Shown: piece after piece, positions 9,020 to 16,337 of the stretch
Numbering within the stretch: the first letter of the stretch is position 1
Layout of the letters: each line of letters begins with the position of its first letter
From: Nocardiopsis sp. JB363
GTDB taxonomy: Bacteria; Actinomycetota; Actinomycetes; Streptosporangiales; Streptosporangiaceae
Direction: 5' to 3'
Assembly: GCF_900143625.1 (NCBI RefSeq)
Contig: NZ_FRFF01000053.1
Coordinates: 1 to 64,000, forward strand
DNA length: 64,000 nt
Made by a program: the position numbers and the translations under genes
Notes under the pieces: generated by a model
Seen by the model: the letters and a program-made list of their open reading frames with translations, nothing else
Database searches by the model: none
Told to the model about the DNA's origin: nothing

Positions 9020-9199
9020 CTAGGCGCAGCTGCTCGCCGTGCTGGTGCAGCTGGTGCAGCTGCTGCAGGTGCTGGTGCTGCTGGTGGAGGTGGTGCCCGA
9101 GAGCATCTCTTCGGGGGAGTCCGCGAAGTCGAGGACCTCGAAGGTCTCCGACTCCAGCTGCTCCAGCTCGTGACGCAGGGAGGTGAACGTGTTGTTCAT
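9020..9199 (-). CDS. RiPP precursor peptide 1 (Cys/Ser/Thr-rich core)
   Basis: A 59-residue precursor. The leader, about residues 1-35, contains the recognition-like block LESETFEVLD and ends with SPEEMLSG. The C-terminal core begins TTSTSSTSTC and ends TSTASSCA. From the last leader Gly to the end, 22 of 25 residues are Cys (4), Ser (10) or Thr (8), so nearly every position can be cyclised or dehydrated. The acidic FEVLD-type leader is characteristic of thiopeptide and LAP precursors recognised by F-protein RREs. The start is set at 9199 (MNNTF) with AGAGAAGAG upstream; an in-frame ATG at 9217 is less well placed. It is the second of two paralogous precursor genes, 66 bp apart. Confidence 0.9.
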   Translation of the reverse strand: MNNTFTSLRHELEQLESETFEVLDFADSPEEMLSGTTSTSSTSTCSSCTSCTSTASSCA

Positions 9200-9403
9200 G
9201 GTCGCTCTTCTCTTCATTCTCTGTGGGGGGTCGAAAAGGGGTGGATCATGGACTGCTTTTCCGGGTCAGCCGCCCGCGCAGCTGGTGCTGGAGCAGCTGC
9301 TGCTGGAGCAGCTGGAGCAGCAACTCGTGGTGGACGTGGTGCTGCCCAACATCTCCTCGCGGGCCTCCACCAGGTCGAGGACCTCGAAGGTCTCCGACTC
9401 CAG
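9128..9403 (-). repeat. 30-bp identical repeat shared by the two precursor leaders
   Basis: Thirty identical bases occur at 9128-9157 and 9374-9403, encoding LESETFEVLD in both precursors. The flanking leader and core codons have diverged. This is consistent with gene duplication plus constraint, or gene conversion, on the enzyme-recognition block. Confidence 0.9.
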
Positions 9404-9451
9404 GAGTTCGAGTTCTCCCTGGAGGTTGGACAACGCGGTGGTTCTGCTCAT
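9266..9451 (-). CDS. RiPP precursor peptide 2 (Cys/Ser/Thr-rich core)
   Basis: A 61-residue paralogue of precursor 1. The leader carries LESETFEVLDLVE and ends AREEMLGS. The core begins TTSTTSCCSSC and ends SSTSCAGG. From the last leader Gly onward, 22 of 26 residues are Cys (5), Ser (12) or Thr (5), including one Cys-Cys pair. Blocks identical to precursor 1 are LESETFEVLD, EEML and TTST, which suggests cleavage near EEML-x-x and a core of about 24 residues. AGAGGAGAAG precedes the ATG at 9451, making this the better-initiated of the two. A hairpin lies just upstream, after the transporter genes. It is presumably modified by the LanB pair, the F/D cyclodehydratase and the dehydrogenase encoded upstream. 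Confidence 0.92.
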   Translation of the reverse strand: MSRTTALSNLQGELELLESETFEVLDLVEAREEMLGSTTSTTSCCSSCSSSSCSSTSCAGG

Positions 9452-9474
9452 AGAGCGCTTCTCCTCTGCTCGTC

Positions 9475-9495
9475 GTCCGTGGCGGAGTCACGGAC
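9475..9495 (-). promoter_or_regulatory. 7-bp hairpin upstream of the precursor genes
   Basis: GTCCGTG and CACGGAC pair perfectly around a 7-nt loop, 24 nt before the ATG of precursor 2. It lies in the 111-bp gap after the ABC permease gene and immediately before the ribosome-binding site. It could mark an RNA processing or stabilising site, or an attenuator, between the enzyme genes and the precursors. No clear promoter hexamers were found in the gap. Confidence 0.5.
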
Positions 9496-9562
9496 CCACT
9501 GACGAGCATGGCGATCGGTGCTTGCACTCTCCTGGCAGCGGTATTGCCTCGTCATCGGGCGC

Positions 9563-10315
9563 TCACTTCTCCCCCTTGCTGAAGAAGAAACCCGCGAGAC
9601 CCGCCGTCACCACCGTGAACAACAGGAGCGCGGCGCAAGGGCCGAGGAGCGCCTCCGGCCCCTCCCCGCGGACCAGGAGCGCCAGCATTCCGTCGTTCAT
9701 GTGTCTCAAGGGGCTGGCCAGCGACAGCGTGTCCATCCAGGAAGGCGCGAAGTCCAGGGGGAAGAAGGTCCCGGAGAGGAAGCCGAGCGGAAGTACCACC
9801 AGGTTGCAGGCCGCGGAGGCCGCCTGCTCGGTGCGGAAGACCGCACCGATGAGGATGCCCAGGGAGAAGAAGGAGAGCACGCCGAGGAGGAAGAGCGGTG
9901 TGGCCATCCACCAGCCGCTCTCCAGGCGCAGTCCGAAGAACGGCAGGAACGCCACGGCGAGGAAGAGGGCCGCCTGGATGACGGCCACGACCACCGTCAC
10001 CGCGAACCGCGACATCAGGATGGATTGCGGGTTCACGGGAGCCAACTGGAGACGCCGGAGCAGGCCGTTCTGCCGCCAGTTGACCAGGGTCAGCGCGGAG
10101 GCGAAGACCGCGGACATGGCGATACCGAAGGAGAGGATGCCCGGCGCGATGTACTGAATCGGCTCCAGGGTGCCCTGTCCGCCCTCCATGTCCCTGAAGA
10201 GGACGCCGAACAGCACCAGGAAGAAGAGGGGCAGGACGAACGCGAAGAAGAGGGACGCGCGGTCCCTGACGAAGCCCTTGGTGACGGCCAAGGAGATCTG
10301 CTGGAAGGCGATCAT
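9563..10315 (-). CDS. ABC-2 type transporter permease
   Basis: A 250-residue membrane protein with about six hydrophobic segments. It has the ABC-2 exporter pattern: a short cytoplasmic N-terminus (MIAFQQISLAVTKGFVRDR), a first segment FAFVLPLFFLVLFG, and later FLSGTFFPLDFAPSW followed by LASPLRHMNDG. It probably exports the mature peptide or gives self-protection together with the ATPase encoded upstream, whose stop overlaps this start (ATGA). It is the last of the tightly packed run before the precursor genes. Confidence 0.9.
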   Translation of the reverse strand: MIAFQQISLAVTKGFVRDRASLFFAFVLPLFFLVLFGVLFRDMEGGQGTLEPIQYIAPGILSFGIAMSAVFASALTLVNWRQNGLLRRLQLAPVNPQSILMSRFAVTVVVAVIQAALFLAVAFLPFFGLRLESGWWMATPLFLLGVLSFFSLGILIGAVFRTEQAASAACNLVVLPLGFLSGTFFPLDFAPSWMDTLSLASPLRHMNDGMLALLVRGEGPEALLGPCAALLLFTVVTAGLAGFFFSKGEK

Positions 10316-11235
10316 GACCGGTACTCCCTTCCGGTGAGTTCGAGGAAGACGTCTTCCAATGAGGCGGCACGGATTTGGAGGGATCCGGCGATCCCCCTCT
10401 CGGTGAGGGCCCGCATGAGGGGCCCCGGGTCAGCGGCGCTGAAACGCACTCGGCCGTCCTCCTCCGTCACCTCCTCGACACCGGGGAGCCCCCGGACGTC
10501 GTCGGGACCGATCACGCTCACGGGCAGTTCCATGCTCGTCGGCCGTCCCAGGGCGCTGACGAGTTCGGACGGTGTGTCCATCGCGATCACACGACCGCCG
10601 TCGAGGATCGCGATCCTGTCGCACAGGCGCTCGGCTTCCTCGATGTAGTGGGTGGTGTAGACGATCGTCTTGCCTTGTTCCTTGATCCCGCGCAGGACGT
10701 CCCACAGGTTGCGCCGCGCTTGGGGATCCAGGGAGGCCGTCGGTTCGTCCAGGAACAGGACCTCGGGGTCGTGCACCAGGGCGCAGGCGATCGACAGCCT
10801 CTGTCGCTGGCCACCGGAGAGCTTGTCCTCCCGGACCCCCGCGTGATCGGTGAGCCCGACGAGGGCGAGCAGCTCGTCGGTCCGGCCCACCCCGGCCCCG
10901 TAGAGGGCTCCGAAGGTGGACAGTTGCTCACGTGCCGTCAGACGTTCGAAGAAGGCCGAGGACTGGAGCTGCACGCCGATCCTCGTCAGCAGCGCGGTGT
11001 TCCTCGGCCAGGGGGACGACCCCAGGAGCGACACCGAACCACTGTCGGACCGACGCAGGCCCTCGATCATCTCCAGCGTCGTGGTCTTGCCCGCGCCGTT
11101 GGGGCCGAGAAGTCCGAAGAACTCCCCCTCGTGGACGGTGAACGACACGTCGTCCACGACCTTCTTGCCCCCGTAGGCCTTGGAAAGCCCTTGTACGGCC
11201 ACGGCGACCGCTGCGTCGCCGGTCTCTTCCATCAT
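10312..11235 (-). CDS. ABC transporter ATP-binding protein
   Basis: A 307-residue DrrA/CcmA-type ATPase. Walker A GPNGAGKTT is at 44-52, the Q-loop region VQLQSSAFFERLT near 88-100, the signature LSGGQRQRLS at 139-148, and Walker B VLFLDEPTASLD at 159-170, followed by the H-loop in YTTHYIEEAERL. The C-terminal 70 residues form the accessory region of DrrA-like exporters. The ATG at 11235 overlaps the upstream protease stop (ATGA) and has AAGGAGAG before it. It pairs with the permease downstream for export or immunity. Confidence 0.94.
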   Translation of the reverse strand: MMEETGDAAVAVAVQGLSKAYGGKKVVDDVSFTVHEGEFFGLLGPNGAGKTTTLEMIEGLRRSDSGSVSLLGSSPWPRNTALLTRIGVQLQSSAFFERLTAREQLSTFGALYGAGVGRTDELLALVGLTDHAGVREDKLSGGQRQRLSIACALVHDPEVLFLDEPTASLDPQARRNLWDVLRGIKEQGKTIVYTTHYIEEAERLCDRIAILDGGRVIAMDTPSELVSALGRPTSMELPVSVIGPDDVRGLPGVEEVTEEDGRVRFSAADPGPLMRALTERGIAGSLQIRAASLEDVFLELTGREYRS

Positions 11236-12464
11236 GTTCTCTCCTTGTTCGCGATCCGATTCCGCCGTCGTACCGCGACGATTCGGTAGACGACGGTGAC
11301 CAGCACGGCCGTGACGATGAGGATCAGTGCCGCCGCCACCGCCCCATAGAGGTGCTCCAACAGCGCGAACCACCACCACAGCACCAGCGACGCCAGTGCC
11401 GTGTAGAAGATCGCCGCGAGCACGGCGTAGGCGGTGTAGACGTTTCGGGCCCATCGGGGCGGCCGGGGCGCCGGGGTCCCGCGACTCAGGAAGTCCCTCA
11501 GCGAAGCGGCCACGTGGGCGGCGGAATCCCGTGCGAGGTTCTCCGTGCCCAGGGCGTGGTTCAACATCGCGTAGCCGTCCAGGCGCAGGAACGGTACGAA
11601 GTTGGCCAGTGCCGCGGCGGTCCCGAAGAGCAACAGCATCGAAGTGAGCGTGTGCGCGGCGCCGCCCTCGGGAGCCGCCAGCCAGAAGGGCACCACCAGT
11701 GGCAGTGTGAGGAGGCTGACGAAGACCCCCGCGAAGGCGATGTGGACCCGATGCCTACCGGGCAGGAGTTGGATCTCCTCGACCGAGCAGTAGGGGGCGA
11801 TGAGCGGGAACCGCCATTGGATCCCGATCTCTCCCACCCTGGCCCCGAAGTGCTTCGCGGTGAGGCCGTGTCCCACCTCGTGCAGGGCGACGACACCCCA
11901 CAGGATCAGCAGCGCGACGACGCCCGTCCACGGACGTTCCCACACCCCGGCGGCGGCCCCCACCAGCGACGGCAGGTTCCACACGATCACCACCAGGGTG
12001 GCGGTGACCAGGACCATCGCGGTGAGGGTGAACCCCGGCGAGAACACCGGGGACACCCGTTCGGCCAGCCTCCCCAACCGCTCGTCGGGACGGAAGAGGG
12101 GCAGCCGAACCCGCAACAGCGAGGCCGGCTCCCGAGTGATGGCGGACGGGGTCCGCTCGTCGGGGGCCATGCCCTCCAGGAAACGCCGCCCGGCCAGCGT
12201 CCCCATGATGCCGCCCCACGCCCGGTCATCGAGTACGCGACCGAACTCGGCCCTGTACTCGGAGGAGATGTCGGCGATGCTGTGATCGCCGTCCAGCCGG
12301 GAGATGATGAAGTGTTCACGCTCGCCCACCGTCATCAACCGCCCCGACAGCGGGTCCTTGATGACGTGCGCGTATCCGGCCCCTCGCAGCAGGGCGGGCC
12401 CCACCACGAGGTCGTCGCGGATGCGCGGGCGCGCGGCGGCGGCGTCCGTCTCGGAGAAGCTCAC
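11232..12464 (-). CDS. RRE (PqqD-like)-M50 metalloprotease membrane fusion
   Basis: Candidate leader peptidase of the cluster. Residues 20-98 form a PqqD/RRE-like winged-helix domain (MTVGEREHFIISRLDGDHSI). Hydrophobic segments then enclose the zinc motif HEVGH (195-199), and NFVPFLRLDGYAML provides the second M50 motif (N-x-x-P, LDG). About six further membrane segments follow; total 410 residues. M50 proteins occur in other peptide-maturation clusters (YydH-type), but the RRE fusion suggests direct leader recognition (inference). The GTG start overlaps the TGA of the upstream LanB elimination gene (GTGA), so translation is probably coupled. Only this start brings the RRE into frame without a long unrelated extension. 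Confidence 0.88.
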   Translation of the reverse strand: MSFSETDAAAARPRIRDDLVVGPALLRGAGYAHVIKDPLSGRLMTVGEREHFIISRLDGDHSIADISSEYRAEFGRVLDDRAWGGIMGTLAGRRFLEGMAPDERTPSAITREPASLLRVRLPLFRPDERLGRLAERVSPVFSPGFTLTAMVLVTATLVVIVWNLPSLVGAAAGVWERPWTGVVALLILWGVVALHEVGHGLTAKHFGARVGEIGIQWRFPLIAPYCSVEEIQLLPGRHRVHIAFAGVFVSLLTLPLVVPFWLAAPEGGAAHTLTSMLLLFGTAAALANFVPFLRLDGYAMLNHALGTENLARDSAAHVAASLRDFLSRGTPAPRPPRWARNVYTAYAVLAAIFYTALASLVLWWWFALLEHLYGAVAAALILIVTAVLVTVVYRIVAVRRRNRIANKERT

Positions 12465-13537
12465 GGTGTCGACTCCGCGGTGCTCTCCCGGTCCGCGACC
12501 ACCCGTTCGAGCAGGTAGGACAGGTAGGCCTCGTCGACGATGGTCGCGCCCAGTCGGTTGTTGGTCATGTGCATATAGGGCGAAAGCAGGATGCGCAGCG
12601 CCACGTCGGGGTCGGTCACCGGCTCGAAGCGCTCGTCCGTGCGCGAGTGGCGGAGCCGTTCGGGGTCCCACGTGGGGAAGAGCAGGTCGCCCTTCTTCGC
12701 GAGGTCGACGACGCGTGCGCGCAGTTCCCGGCAGTGCTCCGCCCACGCCCGGGCGAAGGAACTCAGCCGGGCGGAGTCGTCTCCGCTCACCGCGGCCTCG
12801 ATGTCGAAGAAGCGCTGGGACAGCCGCTCCGACATGTGGCCGAAGTTCTCCTCGTATTTGTCGACGCTCGCCAGGTCGGTGATCTTGAAGGCGTGCTGCC
12901 AGAACTCGTGGTAGCCGCGGTAGAAGGACCGCAGGTCCGTGTGGTCGGGCAGGAACGCGGTCCCCATGACCATCATCAACTGGGAGGAGATACCGAGCAG
13001 GACCGTGCGCAAGTGTGTGTTCGCCTGGTCCAGGATGCTCAACACCAGGTCGCTCGAATGCTCGAAGTGCCACTCGGCGAGCTCGATGCCCCGCGGCCCC
13101 CCGTACTTGGCGTACTCCGGCTCGTAGGGAAGGTAGGCGTAGGAGTTGTTCTCTCGGAGCGGCATGGGGCCGTCGCTGCCGTAGCGTTCGACCCGCTCCT
13201 CCTCGGAGTACTCCAGCCGGAACATGTCCTCGTACATTTCGAGCAGGAACTCGGAGTCGTAGTCGTAGAGCGCCGGCCGTCGTTTCAGGTAGGCCGTGAT
13301 GGCCTCCTCCACGGTGCGACGCACCTCCTCGGCCAGCTCGGGCCTGCGGGGTTTGACGCGGAACCGTACGTGCTGCCCTTCCAGCCAGTAGTTGATGAAG
13401 AAGAAGCGTTCCAGGAGGTCGCGCTCACGAAGGTCGTGGATCAAGGGGCGGACGCACTCCGTCAGAACGGGACGGGAGTCCGCCGCGTAGAAGATGTGGA
13501 TGGCCATCCAGTCGGCGCCACCGTCGGTCGGTCTCAT
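12461..13537 (-). CDS. Split LanB elimination protein (SpaB_C / thiopeptide-type biosynthesis domain)
   Basis: A roughly 358-residue stand-alone domain that removes glutamate from glutamylated Ser/Thr to give dehydroamino acids. Family marks are the N-terminal MAIHIFYAADSRPVL, FFFINYWLEGQHVRFRV, YEPEYAKYGGPRGIELAEWHFEHSS and the C-terminal HMTNNRLGATIVDEAYL. It follows the glutamylation gene with no gap, so the two are the split halves of a class I lanthipeptide-type dehydratase. Related SpaB_C proteins also perform the [4+2] pyridine-forming step in thiopeptides. The conserved YGG and H-x-x-x-N-R elements, plus the position beside LanB, favour elimination. Starts GTG 13540, ATG 13537 and ATG 13507 are all possible; ATG 13537 is used. 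Confidence 0.88.
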   Translation of the reverse strand: MRPTDGGADWMAIHIFYAADSRPVLTECVRPLIHDLRERDLLERFFFINYWLEGQHVRFRVKPRRPELAEEVRRTVEEAITAYLKRRPALYDYDSEFLLEMYEDMFRLEYSEEERVERYGSDGPMPLRENNSYAYLPYEPEYAKYGGPRGIELAEWHFEHSSDLVLSILDQANTHLRTVLLGISSQLMMVMGTAFLPDHTDLRSFYRGYHEFWQHAFKITDLASVDKYEENFGHMSERLSQRFFDIEAAVSGDDSARLSSFARAWAEHCRELRARVVDLAKKGDLLFPTWDPERLRHSRTDERFEPVTDPDVALRILLSPYMHMTNNRLGATIVDEAYLSYLLERVVADRESTAESTP

Positions 13538-13540
13538 CAC

Positions 13541-16315
13541 TCACGCCTCGCCTTCTCGTCGGTCGGACCCGGCCCTGGGGGTCCTGGTGATCTCCACCGT
13601 CTGCTCGGTGACGTACGCGCCGTCCTCCCCTTGGAGCCACAGCTCGTCGGGGGCGGGAAGCATCTCCGTCATCACCACGCGCCGCTCCGCCCTGGTCGCC
13701 ATGTGGTCCAGCGACTGCAACGAGAAGTAGTTGTCGAAGTCCACGTACTGGGGTTTGGTCGGATGGGTCGCCCCGGCCTCCTCCGCGCCGTCCTTCCGGT
13801 CGCCCAGCAGCGTGTCGACGGCGGCGAACACTCTCCGGGGAAGCCCGTTCTCCCGGCGCCAGCGCTGCCAGGACAGGAACCAGTCGGCCTCGTCCTGGCC
13901 CTTCTCCCTGCGAGGCAGGTGCGAGGGCGTCATCTTCCAGGTGTGCCTCGCCAACACGAGGTCGCGGTAGCGCACTCGGGGATGGCCGCCGATCGGCGAG
14001 TCCCCCAGCGGTTTGTCGGTGCCCTGCCACAGGTCCAGCGGAGCCATCGCCGTGGGAGAGAACAGCAGCAGTGCCCTCTGCACCTCGGGGAGGGCCAAGG
14101 GCATGAGGAAGCCCAGGTAGACCGGGATCACGGTGCGATCGATCCGGGGGCAGTACAGGTGCAGCCCCTTATCGGGACTGTGTCGGATCTGGAGTTCCTC
14201 GACCCGGATGCACTCCGCCTCGGGGCGTGAACTGGACTCGCCGGGGCAGACGATCTCGAACTCGGTGACGGCCGGGTGCAGGTTGAGGTTGGTGCTGTCG
14301 TACCCGCCCGTCAGTTCGGCGAGGACGGCGTCCTCGGGGCACACCCGCAGCAGGGTCTCGCGGAGTTCGTCGACCAGGGCCGGTTCCCGCGTGTGCTGGA
14401 AGCAGTGCAGGAAGCGCGAGTACAGCAGGGTCAGGCCGCTGTAGGAACGGTTGACCACTCCCAGCGCCCGGTCACCCTGCTGGGCGACCTGGAGGAAGAA
14501 ACTGCGCGAGTCGAGCTGTTGGACCGCCGGGGGCAGCTTCTCGGCCACGGCCGTCATGAAGTCGTCTCCGAGTACGAGCTCTTCCTCGGGGTCGGGAAGC
14601 GCCGAGTACGCCTCGCGCATACGGCCGATCAGCTCGACCCGGGCATCGTTGAGGGCGTCGATCTCCGGCATGCGCAGCCAGTTGTCCAGGGGGACGTACT
14701 CACCCTGCTCGTCGAAGTCCTTGCGCCGGCCGCCGGCCTGGAGGTACTGGTCGTAGATGTCCAGGTGGAACTCGTGGACGAACTTCAGGACGTCGTCACA
14801 GGTCCCGCTCTCGCCGTAGCGGGCGCGGAAGAAGCCCAACAGGATGAGTCGGTGCGGGAGCAGCATGTCGAACAGCGGCAGGATCCCCGTCAGCCCTTGG
14901 AGATCGTGCAGGAGTGTGTCGTCCCAGAGTTCCTTGTCCGCGCGGACGTCCAGGTCGGGCAGGGAGACGTCCTCGTAGAGGACCCCCGGGGGAAGCTCCG
15001 CCGCTTCCGGGACGAGCGACTTCAACGCCCTGTTCAGGGTGGCGTGGACGGCGTCGCGCAGTTCGCGGCGCTCGGTGGTCCCCGCTTCGGGGTAGGTGTC
15101 GGCGAGCGTGGCGGTCCGGTCGAGTTCCGTCACGAGGGTGTCCGACCAGGGACGGTCGAGTACGGCCAGGCCGTCGCGGAAGGTCCGAAGCGGGTCATCG
15201 CTGTGGATGTCGATGTCCAGGCTCGGCAGGGTCAGCAGGCTCAGCCTGATCAGGGCCCGCAGGTAGGTCCGTAGTTCCTCGGGCTCTCGTCCCCCGACGT
15301 CGGCCAGCCTGTCCTGGAGTTCACCCAGCCTCATACCGGGTTCGTCCGCCAAAAGGGCCATGATCTCGTTGAGCAGCCCGCTGTTGGAGATGAAGAAGAG
15401 CTCTTCGCGCAGCGACTCGAAGACGGCGGGGTCCTCGGCGTCACCGCTGAGCTTGGTCCTGCGCACGTAACGGATGCGTTCGCGGTCCAGGCTGTGTCCC
15501 GAGGACAGGGCCACGGGCAGGTCGGTGAGGCGTTCCCAGTCCTCGGCGATGGAGGAGGCGATCCTGCCGAGCGCGGCCATGTTCACCCTGACGTGGCTGT
15601 GTCCGGCCAGTCCGCGCGGGTCCGCACCCAGCGGTACGCCCGCCAGGGGTTCGAACGTTCCTGTCGCCACTGTGGTCAGGGTGCTGAAGGGGCTGGTCTT
15701 GCAGGCCGTACGGAACACGTACTCCAGGAGTGAACGCTCGATCTTGCGCGCACGTTTGGAGAGGGCTCCGGGAGCGGCGTCGAGGTAGGCCGGCAGGTAC
15801 CGCTCCAACGAGGGGGAGGCGAGCAGGAGCCCGTGGCGGAGCCTGGGGTCGTCCGCGAGCTCTCGCAGATAGGAACGTTGTTCCGCCAGTTCGTTCGAGA
15901 GGAGGGTCCTCCCCTCGGCCCGCCGCCGTTCCAGTTCCTCCCGTTCCTCGATCCAGTCGCCGACCGCCCGTCGCACGTCCTCGGGCAGACGCTCCATGAC
16001 CGGGGTGAGCCGGGCCCGCCCCCGGGGCACCCGAAAGTTGAAGATGTCCCTGCGAAGGGACAGCAGGACCCGGCGTGTCTCGTTGTCGTACTCGGTCACC
16101 AGGGGTTCGAGCGTGTCGCTGATCCCCCGGGCACGGTCCTTCAGCCCGGACTCCCGTGCCAGGATCGCGTCCGCCCACTCGGCGGTCGTGTCACAGGCGA
16201 GCGGCCGCACCGCCGACCACGGCAGCCCGCCGACCCTGAGCATGAACACGTCCGTACTGATCCAGCCGTCGTCGGGCAGGGGACGTGCCGGCGCCACCGT
16301 CGCATTCTCGGTCAT
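13541..16315 (-). CDS. LanB-like glutamyl-tRNA-dependent dehydratase (glutamylation domain)
   Basis: A 924-residue Lant_dehydr_N protein that transfers glutamate from Glu-tRNA to Ser/Thr of the precursor (established for NisB- and TbtB-type enzymes). Visible family segments are DVFMLRVGGLPWSAVRPL at the N-terminus, LLASPSLERYLPAYLDAAP, SLLEYVFRTACKTSPFSTLTTVATG and SHVRVNMAALGRIASSI. LNLHPAVTEFEIVCPGES and HTWKMTPSHLPR mark the C-terminal half. The elimination module is not present and is encoded next door. Start ATG 16315 is chosen because GGTGGAGA lies 7 nt upstream; longer alternatives at 16345 and 16381 overlap the dehydrogenase gene. Confidence 0.92.
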   Translation of the reverse strand: MTENATVAPARPLPDDGWISTDVFMLRVGGLPWSAVRPLACDTTAEWADAILARESGLKDRARGISDTLEPLVTEYDNETRRVLLSLRRDIFNFRVPRGRARLTPVMERLPEDVRRAVGDWIEEREELERRRAEGRTLLSNELAEQRSYLRELADDPRLRHGLLLASPSLERYLPAYLDAAPGALSKRARKIERSLLEYVFRTACKTSPFSTLTTVATGTFEPLAGVPLGADPRGLAGHSHVRVNMAALGRIASSIAEDWERLTDLPVALSSGHSLDRERIRYVRRTKLSGDAEDPAVFESLREELFFISNSGLLNEIMALLADEPGMRLGELQDRLADVGGREPEELRTYLRALIRLSLLTLPSLDIDIHSDDPLRTFRDGLAVLDRPWSDTLVTELDRTATLADTYPEAGTTERRELRDAVHATLNRALKSLVPEAAELPPGVLYEDVSLPDLDVRADKELWDDTLLHDLQGLTGILPLFDMLLPHRLILLGFFRARYGESGTCDDVLKFVHEFHLDIYDQYLQAGGRRKDFDEQGEYVPLDNWLRMPEIDALNDARVELIGRMREAYSALPDPEEELVLGDDFMTAVAEKLPPAVQQLDSRSFFLQVAQQGDRALGVVNRSYSGLTLLYSRFLHCFQHTREPALVDELRETLLRVCPEDAVLAELTGGYDSTNLNLHPAVTEFEIVCPGESSSRPEAECIRVEELQIRHSPDKGLHLYCPRIDRTVIPVYLGFLMPLALPEVQRALLLFSPTAMAPLDLWQGTDKPLGDSPIGGHPRVRYRDLVLARHTWKMTPSHLPRREKGQDEADWFLSWQRWRRENGLPRRVFAAVDTLLGDRKDGAEEAGATHPTKPQYVDFDNYFSLQSLDHMATRAERRVVMTEMLPAPDELWLQGEDGAYVTEQTVEITRTPRAGSDRREGEA

Positions 16316-16337
16316 CGTGTCTCCACCGTCGGTTGCT

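Noticed and set aside
8966-9495. CRISPR or IS-end interpretation of the repeats and palindrome
   Set aside because: Only two copies of the 30-bp repeat exist, both coding, and no transposase or target duplication was found.
7814-9502. 562-codon plus-strand frame across D protein 1 and the precursors
   Set aside because: It spans several real minus-strand genes and the intergenic palindrome, with low-complexity translation and no start signal.
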